Shown here: one piece after another, positions 59,996-64,000 of the stretch | How the letters are laid out: each line of letters opens with the position of its first letter | How positions within the stretch are numbered: position 1 is the first letter of the stretch | Assembly (NCBI RefSeq): GCF_014652815.1 | Contig: NZ_BMZN01000004.1 | Coordinates: forward strand, 65,137-129,136 | DNA from: Alcaligenes pakistanensis | Lineage (GTDB): Bacteria; Pseudomonadota; Gammaproteobacteria; Burkholderiales; Burkholderiaceae_B | Reading direction: 5' to 3' | Length of the DNA stretch: 64,000 nucleotides | The notes under the pieces: model-generated | What the model was told of the DNA's origin: nothing | Database searches by the model: none | Seen by the model: only the letters and a program-made list of their open reading frames with translations | Position numbers and translations under genes: made by a program

Positions 59996-60784
59996 ATGAA
60001 AGAACGCAAGATCGGCTTGCACGAGTTTCTGGACTTCCCCGCACATCCCGTTCTGTTTGCGGTAACGGGCAACCACGACTCAGAGCTGTCTTCCCGGGTC
60101 CATCAACATGCTCGCGGACAATTGTTTGGCTCGCTACGCGGCCTACTCTCCGTGGGGGTGGAGGATGCGGTTTGGATCGTGCCTGCTATTCATGCTGTCT
60201 GGCTGCCGCCAAATACCCTGCACTCGGGCCAGTCGCACGGCCCGTTTCATGGCTGGAGTGTCTATGTAGACGAAGCTGCCTGCGCGGATTTACCGCAGCA
60301 AGCTTGCACCTTGCGTACCTCGGGCTTGCTGCGTGAAGCCGTGCTGCGCGCCTGCTCCTGGGACTTGATCCCCGCCGTCCCCTTGCCCGACGCCCAGGCT
60401 CATATCGCCGCCGTCATCTTGGATGAAATCCGTGATCTACCGATTGAACCATTTGGCCTGCCGCTGCCTCAGGATCCACGGCTGCAACGGATTGCCCGAG
60501 CCCTGATTGCAGACCCCAGCGACAATAAGGGCATGGAGCAGTGGGCCGACTGGGCAGCCGTCAGCCAACGCACGCTAAGCCGCCGCTTTGTGACCGAGAC
60601 AGGGTTTAACTTCACCGCCTGGCGTCAACGCGCCCGATTGATGCGTTCCCTGGAGATGCTGGCCGCCGGCGTCCCCGTCGCCAACATTGCTTACGACTTA
60701 GGTTATTCGAGCCCCAGCGCCTTTATCAGCCTGTTCCGACGCAGTTTTGGCCAGACTCCAGCTAATTACCGTAATCAGCTTTGA
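59996..60784 (+). CDS. AraC-family regulator with cupin domain
   Basis: The 262-residue protein has an N-terminal cupin-like sensor (GVEDAVWIVPAIHAVWLPPN, then HSGQSHGPFHGWSVYVDE) and C-terminal AraC helices (QWADWAAVSQRTLSRRFVTE and VPVANIAYDLGYSSPSAFIS). It is divergent from the 84-residue unknown gene. Its signal is unknown. Confidence 0.8.
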   Translation: MKERKIGLHEFLDFPAHPVLFAVTGNHDSELSSRVHQHARGQLFGSLRGLLSVGVEDAVWIVPAIHAVWLPPNTLHSGQSHGPFHGWSVYVDEAACADLPQQACTLRTSGLLREAVLRACSWDLIPAVPLPDAQAHIAAVILDEIRDLPIEPFGLPLPQDPRLQRIARALIADPSDNKGMEQWADWAAVSQRTLSRRFVTETGFNFTAWRQRARLMRSLEMLAAGVPVANIAYDLGYSSPSAFISLFRRSFGQTPANYRNQL

Positions 60785-60870
60785 TACGTGTTCACGACAC
60801 TACAGACACAGAACGACTCACCGATACCGATAGGATCCAAGTCCATACGCAGCAACTCAGCAATGTAGTA

Positions 60871-60889
60871 AATGAGAATAATTGCTATT
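60871..60889 (+). promoter_or_regulatory. Fur box upstream of the ECF sigma factor
   Basis: AATGAGAATAATTGCTATT matches the Fur dyad and lies about 130 bp before the FecI-like start. Iron starvation should therefore induce the sigma factor, as in the known fecIR systems. Confidence 0.75.
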
Positions 60890-61021
60890 ATGCATTCCTG
60901 TCTTCGTCCTGCACGGCTGTTTGCCCCCTATGATTGTTCTTGCCGCTTTGCCTTTCTCAACCGTCTCACACTCTGGAAACGTCTGTATCCCAGCGGACGA
61001 CGCGCCTGTGCTGACTCACTC

Positions 61022-61588
61022 ATGAGCACACGTGATGAACTGCTGGAGCAGGCGTATTTAAAGTTGCGCCTGCCTTTATTTCGTTTCTTGAAGCGCAAGC
61101 TGGGTAATGACGCCGATGCTGAAGATGTTACGCAGGAATCCTTTGCGCGCTGGTCCGCTTCCCGCAACACCCAGGCTCCGGACAATACCAAGGCGTATCT
61201 GACACAGATTGCCATCAATATCATGCGCGAGACCGGCAATAAACAAAGCCGCGGCCCGGTCGTGCTATCACTGGATGATGAAACACAGGACAATGAAGCC
61301 CCCAGCACCTTAAGCGCCAGCAACCCCGAGCAACGCACGGAACATTTGCAGTGTTTAAACCGTATTGAACAAGCCTTGCAAGAGCTGCCCGAGCTGCAAC
61401 GCGAGGCCTTTTCCCTGCACCGCTTCGACCACCTGACTTACGAACAAATCGCCCTGAAATTGAATATTTCCCGCGCCCTGGTCAGCCGATATATATCCAG
61501 AACTGTCGCCTATTGCCGTCTGCGGATGGACTACTCTGTCGAACACGCCCTGTCTATGCTCTCTTCCAAGGAAACCGACGATGAATAA
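61022..61588 (+). CDS. FecI-family ECF sigma factor
   Basis: This 188-residue sigma factor has region 2 (LFRFLKRKLGNDADAEDVTQ, then ESFARW) and region 4 (LQELPELQREAFSLHRFDHL, then YEQIALKLNISRALVSRYIS). It is the iron-responsive type that transcribes a cognate receptor gene. The frame extends 50 codons upstream over the promoter; the ATG at 61022 is the likely start. Its stop overlaps the fecR-like start by eight bases. Confidence 0.87.
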   Translation: MSTRDELLEQAYLKLRLPLFRFLKRKLGNDADAEDVTQESFARWSASRNTQAPDNTKAYLTQIAINIMRETGNKQSRGPVVLSLDDETQDNEAPSTLSASNPEQRTEHLQCLNRIEQALQELPELQREAFSLHRFDHLTYEQIALKLNISRALVSRYISRTVAYCRLRMDYSVEHALSMLSSKETDDE

Positions 61589-62618
61589 TGATCCATCCGT
61601 CGCTCTATTCTATGAAGCAGCCTCTGACTGGTTCACGCGTCAGCAAGACAGCCAGCATTGGACGGAACAAGACAAGATCACCTTTGAGCAGTGGTTGCAG
61701 CAAGACCCGCGCCATCATCAAGCCTACGAAGAAATCAGCCTGACCTGGCAGGCGTTTGAACGCATCGAACGCCCTGCCTCTGCGATCGGTGACGCCTCTG
61801 ATGCGGCTAGCTTGACGGCCCCCGCAGCACCATCACATACAAGGGCTCACCGACCCAAAGCAGGTTGGCGCGATCGTCTGGGCCTGCCTTGGCAAGCCGT
61901 CCTGGGCGGCGCCCTGACATTCTGTGTGGCTGTAGGTGTGGGCTCTTGGTATTGGTATCAGCACAGCCCGCAATACACTCAGCATGTCCAAACCGCGCAG
62001 GCCGAGCAGCGAGATATCACCTTGCCTGATGGCAGTGTGGTCAGCTTGAACCAGAACAGTACGCTGGATGTTCAATACACCCCGCAAGAACGTACGCTGA
62101 AACTGCTGCAGGGCGAGGCTTTCTTTAAGGTTGCACCACAAGGCAATCATCACTTTGTGGTCAAAAGTGCGAACACCCAAGTACGGGTGATTGGCACGGC
62201 CTTTAATGTGCGCCTGGCCCCTTCTTGGGTCTATGTCAGCGTGCGCGAAGGTGTCGTCAATGTAAACAGCACCGGGGATCGCGAAAACTACAGCACGACC
62301 TTGAGCGCTGGTGACGCCTTGCGTATCAACCTCGATACCGGGCTGCAAAAAACCAGCCCCAGCACCCCGGATCGGGCCGGAGCCTGGCAAAGTGGTCAGC
62401 TGATTTTCAAACGCACGCCACTGCATGAAGTCATTGATGAACTGCAAAGCTATATGACGCAGCCGATTGAACTGATTGGCACGCAGATTCGCCCCTACCC
62501 GGTTTCCGGGTTTGCCAATACCCAGCGTCCCACTGACTTTCTGGATGCTTTGCCTCAATTGTTGCCCGTTCGCGTTGAGAACCTGGATGGCAACGTTTAT
62601 CGAATCTCGGGTAAGTAG
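61581..62618 (+). CDS. FecR-family transmembrane anti-sigma regulator
   Basis: This 345-residue protein has an N-terminal cytoplasmic DUF4880 domain (FTRQQDSQHWTEQDKITFEQ), a single membrane segment at about residues 105-125 and a periplasmic FecR domain (ITLPDGSVVSLNQNSTLDVQ, LKLLQGEAFFKVAPQGNHHF). The C-terminal part is an STN-like fold that receives the signal from the receptor. It activates or releases the FecI-like sigma factor when the receptor is occupied. Confidence 0.9.
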   Translation: MNNDPSVALFYEAASDWFTRQQDSQHWTEQDKITFEQWLQQDPRHHQAYEEISLTWQAFERIERPASAIGDASDAASLTAPAAPSHTRAHRPKAGWRDRLGLPWQAVLGGALTFCVAVGVGSWYWYQHSPQYTQHVQTAQAEQRDITLPDGSVVSLNQNSTLDVQYTPQERTLKLLQGEAFFKVAPQGNHHFVVKSANTQVRVIGTAFNVRLAPSWVYVSVREGVVNVNSTGDRENYSTTLSAGDALRINLDTGLQKTSPSTPDRAGAWQSGQLIFKRTPLHEVIDELQSYMTQPIELIGTQIRPYPVSGFANTQRPTDFLDALPQLLPVRVENLDGNVYRISGK

Positions 62619-62961
62619 ATACAAATATTTACAGTTTAGGCCGGCCTTTTTGTAGCCTACTTTGTCCGAAAGTCATCTTTATAGATATGGCCTGCTTTTT
62701 CAGGCTATCAGTCCGCTTTGCTGGGCAGACACGCCAGCCGCGTCGTCTCCCTGCAAAGCGCGCTGCTTATTATCTATTTGGCTGACTCTATCCATGGCTT
62801 TGAACTCAACTCCCCCTTCCTGTACGACGCGCTAGAGCATTGATCTCTTGCGAAGTGACGGCCTGTGCCTCCCCTGCCGCTACTAGCGCTCTACAAAACA
62901 GGAATGCGTGCCTGCCCTGCTGCGGCCCGCTATATCGTTGATTTTGATAGTTGAGACCTTC
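62619..62961. other. Intergenic region before the receptor gene, 343 bp
   Basis: No gene is seen. It holds a palindrome AGGCCGGCCT followed by TTTT (62638-62651) and a stem GCCTG/CAGGC around a CTTTTT loop (62690-62705). The promoter recognised by the FecI-like sigma factor should be here, but I cannot pick its boxes reliably. Confidence 0.5.
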
Positions 62962-64000
62962 ATGAAGTCATTTCGCCAATGGTGTCTGGCCCTGAGCGCC
63001 TGCCGCCCTGCGTCTGCCAGCCAGGCCTGCTTTACCCTTAAGCCCGGCTTGCTCAGTACCTTGCTGGCAAGTTCTATCAGCGTGTTGGCTATGGCCAGCC
63101 CTGCCCATGCTCAGGAAGCGGCCCAATCGTTCAATATCCCAGCCCAATCCCTGTCCTCTGCATTGCGGAACTTCTCGCGCCAGTCCGGCAGTCAGTTGCT
63201 GTTCTCCGATACCTTGGTGGAAGGTAAAACCTCCCAGCCGATCTCCGGCAACTACACCCCGCATGACGCTCTGGAGCGTATTCTGGCGGGTTCAAGGATT
63301 CAAATACTGGCCTCGGGCAATAAGGTCTTTACCTTGCTTGCCGCCAGCGCTGACAGCGCCAGTCTGACTACCTTAAGCGCCGTCACCGTAGTGGGCTCCA
63401 GCTCCGAAGCGCCTGCGGCTTACGCCGGTGGGCAAATCGCCTCGGGCAGCCGTGTGGGTATGCTGGGCAATAAGGACGTGATGGACACGCCCTTCAGCAC
63501 CACCAGCTTTACCTCTGAATACATTGAAAACCAACAGGCCACCTCGGTGGCTGAAGTGCTGCGCCACGACCCTTCAGTGCGCAGCGTCTTCCCCCAAGGC
63601 GGTTTGGGCGAACACACTTATGTACGCGGCTTCTGGACGCAAAGCCATGAACTGGCCTGGAATGGTCTGTTCGGTCTGGTCCCCCATAACCGCACCTCTA
63701 CCGAGCTGCTGGAGCGTGTTGAAGTCCTGAAAGGGCCAGGCGCTTTGTTAAGCGGCATGTCTTTAAGCGGATCCGTGGGCGGCGTCGTTAATCTGGTGCC
63801 TAAACGGGCTACCGCCGACCCTATCACCCGTTTCACCACCACCTTGAAGTCCCACAACAATGTGGGCGGTCACATCGACTTTGGCCGTCGCTTTGGCGAG
63901 GACGACAAATTCGGTGTACGCATTAACGGCGTCAAGGCCGACGGCAATCTGGACGTGCACGGTCAACGCGAAAACCGCAGCCTGGGAGCTATCGCCCTGG
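62962..64000 (+). CDS. TonB-dependent siderophore receptor with STN domain, partial
   Basis: The gene starts at 62962 and runs off the window end; at least 346 codons are present. The predicted protein has a signal peptide ending PAHAQ, an STN signalling domain (NIPAQSLSSALRNFSRQSGS, TLVEGKTSQPISGNYTPHDA), a plug domain (AEVLRHDPSVRSVF, RVEVLKGPGALLSGMSLSGS and GGVVNLVPKRA) and the beginning of the barrel. The STN domain and the preceding FecI/FecR genes show that it signals through cell-surface signalling. The plug resembles hydroxamate-type receptors, but the ligand is not certain. Confidence 0.85.
   Translation, partial: MKSFRQWCLALSACRPASASQACFTLKPGLLSTLLASSISVLAMASPAHAQEAAQSFNIPAQSLSSALRNFSRQSGSQLLFSDTLVEGKTSQPISGNYTPHDALERILAGSRIQILASGNKVFTLLAASADSASLTTLSAVTVVGSSSEAPAAYAGGQIASGSRVGMLGNKDVMDTPFSTTSFTSEYIENQQATSVAEVLRHDPSVRSVFPQGGLGEHTYVRGFWTQSHELAWNGLFGLVPHNRTSTELLERVEVLKGPGALLSGMSLSGSVGGVVNLVPKRATADPITRFTTTLKSHNNVGGHIDFGRRFGEDDKFGVRINGVKADGNLDVHGQRENRSLGAIAL

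Overview
The window most resembles a betaproteobacterium of the family Alcaligenaceae, probably Alcaligenes. The base composition is moderately high in G+C. Several products look closest to Alcaligenes/Bordetella proteins that I recognise by eye: a histone-deacetylase-like amidohydrolase with the published FB188 active-site numbering, a ZIPB-type zinc transporter, 6-hydroxynicotinate 3-monooxygenase with a BpsR/NicR-type regulator, and FecI/FecR signalling. All family calls come from reading the sequence; no database search was run. I saw no rRNA, tRNA, CRISPR array, prophage or intact insertion sequence.

Layout. 0-2.6 kb: a MocR regulator divergent from a YggS-type PLP homeostasis gene. 2.6-6.3 kb: a partial nicotinate module (nicT-like transporter, nicC, nicR) with three similar palindromes in the nicC-nicR intergenic region. 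6.3-17 kb: nnrS with an NsrR-like operator, a PIG-L deacetylase/beta-propeller fusion, a repeat-containing envelope protein, a Fur-controlled TPR gene plus sodA, a LuxR regulator, an HDAC-like amidohydrolase, a degenerate orphan ABC ATPase and a ZIP transporter. 17-27.3 kb: a catechol ortho-cleavage cluster, catR divergent from catB-catA-catI-catJ-catD-catC, running into benE and two translationally coupled dynamin-like GTPases. Together these enzymes take catechol to 3-oxoadipyl-CoA. 27.4-34 kb: small accessory genes, leuA behind a leucine-rich leader peptide, an AraC regulator, a zeta-toxin-like pair and a persulfide-type ArsR/DsrE/DUF2892 group.

34.2-45.6 kb is the most unusual part: one long minus-strand run of methyltransferase, RhtX-like permease, MoeZ-like sulfurtransferase, JAMM protease, MoaD-like sulfur carrier, CaiB-type CoA transferase, AMP ligase, acyl-CoA dehydrogenase, MFS protein and a GH88-like protein. 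Its gene content resembles the pyridine dithiocarboxylate and thioquinolobactin pathways, so I infer a Fur-controlled thiocarboxylate metallophore. It diverges from an AraC regulator. Next to that, on the plus strand, lies a second iron system: a TonB-dependent receptor, a hemophilin-like secreted protein and a Slam (type XI secretion) outer-membrane protein.

52.8-64 kb: a ClpP-like protease, a GST, a Nudix hydrolase, a copper group (DUF2946, YcnI, CopC-CopD fusion), a TetR/dihydrofolate-reductase-like pair, two short unknown genes, an AraC regulator, and a Fur-boxed FecI/FecR/TonB-receptor signalling set whose receptor is cut by the window end.
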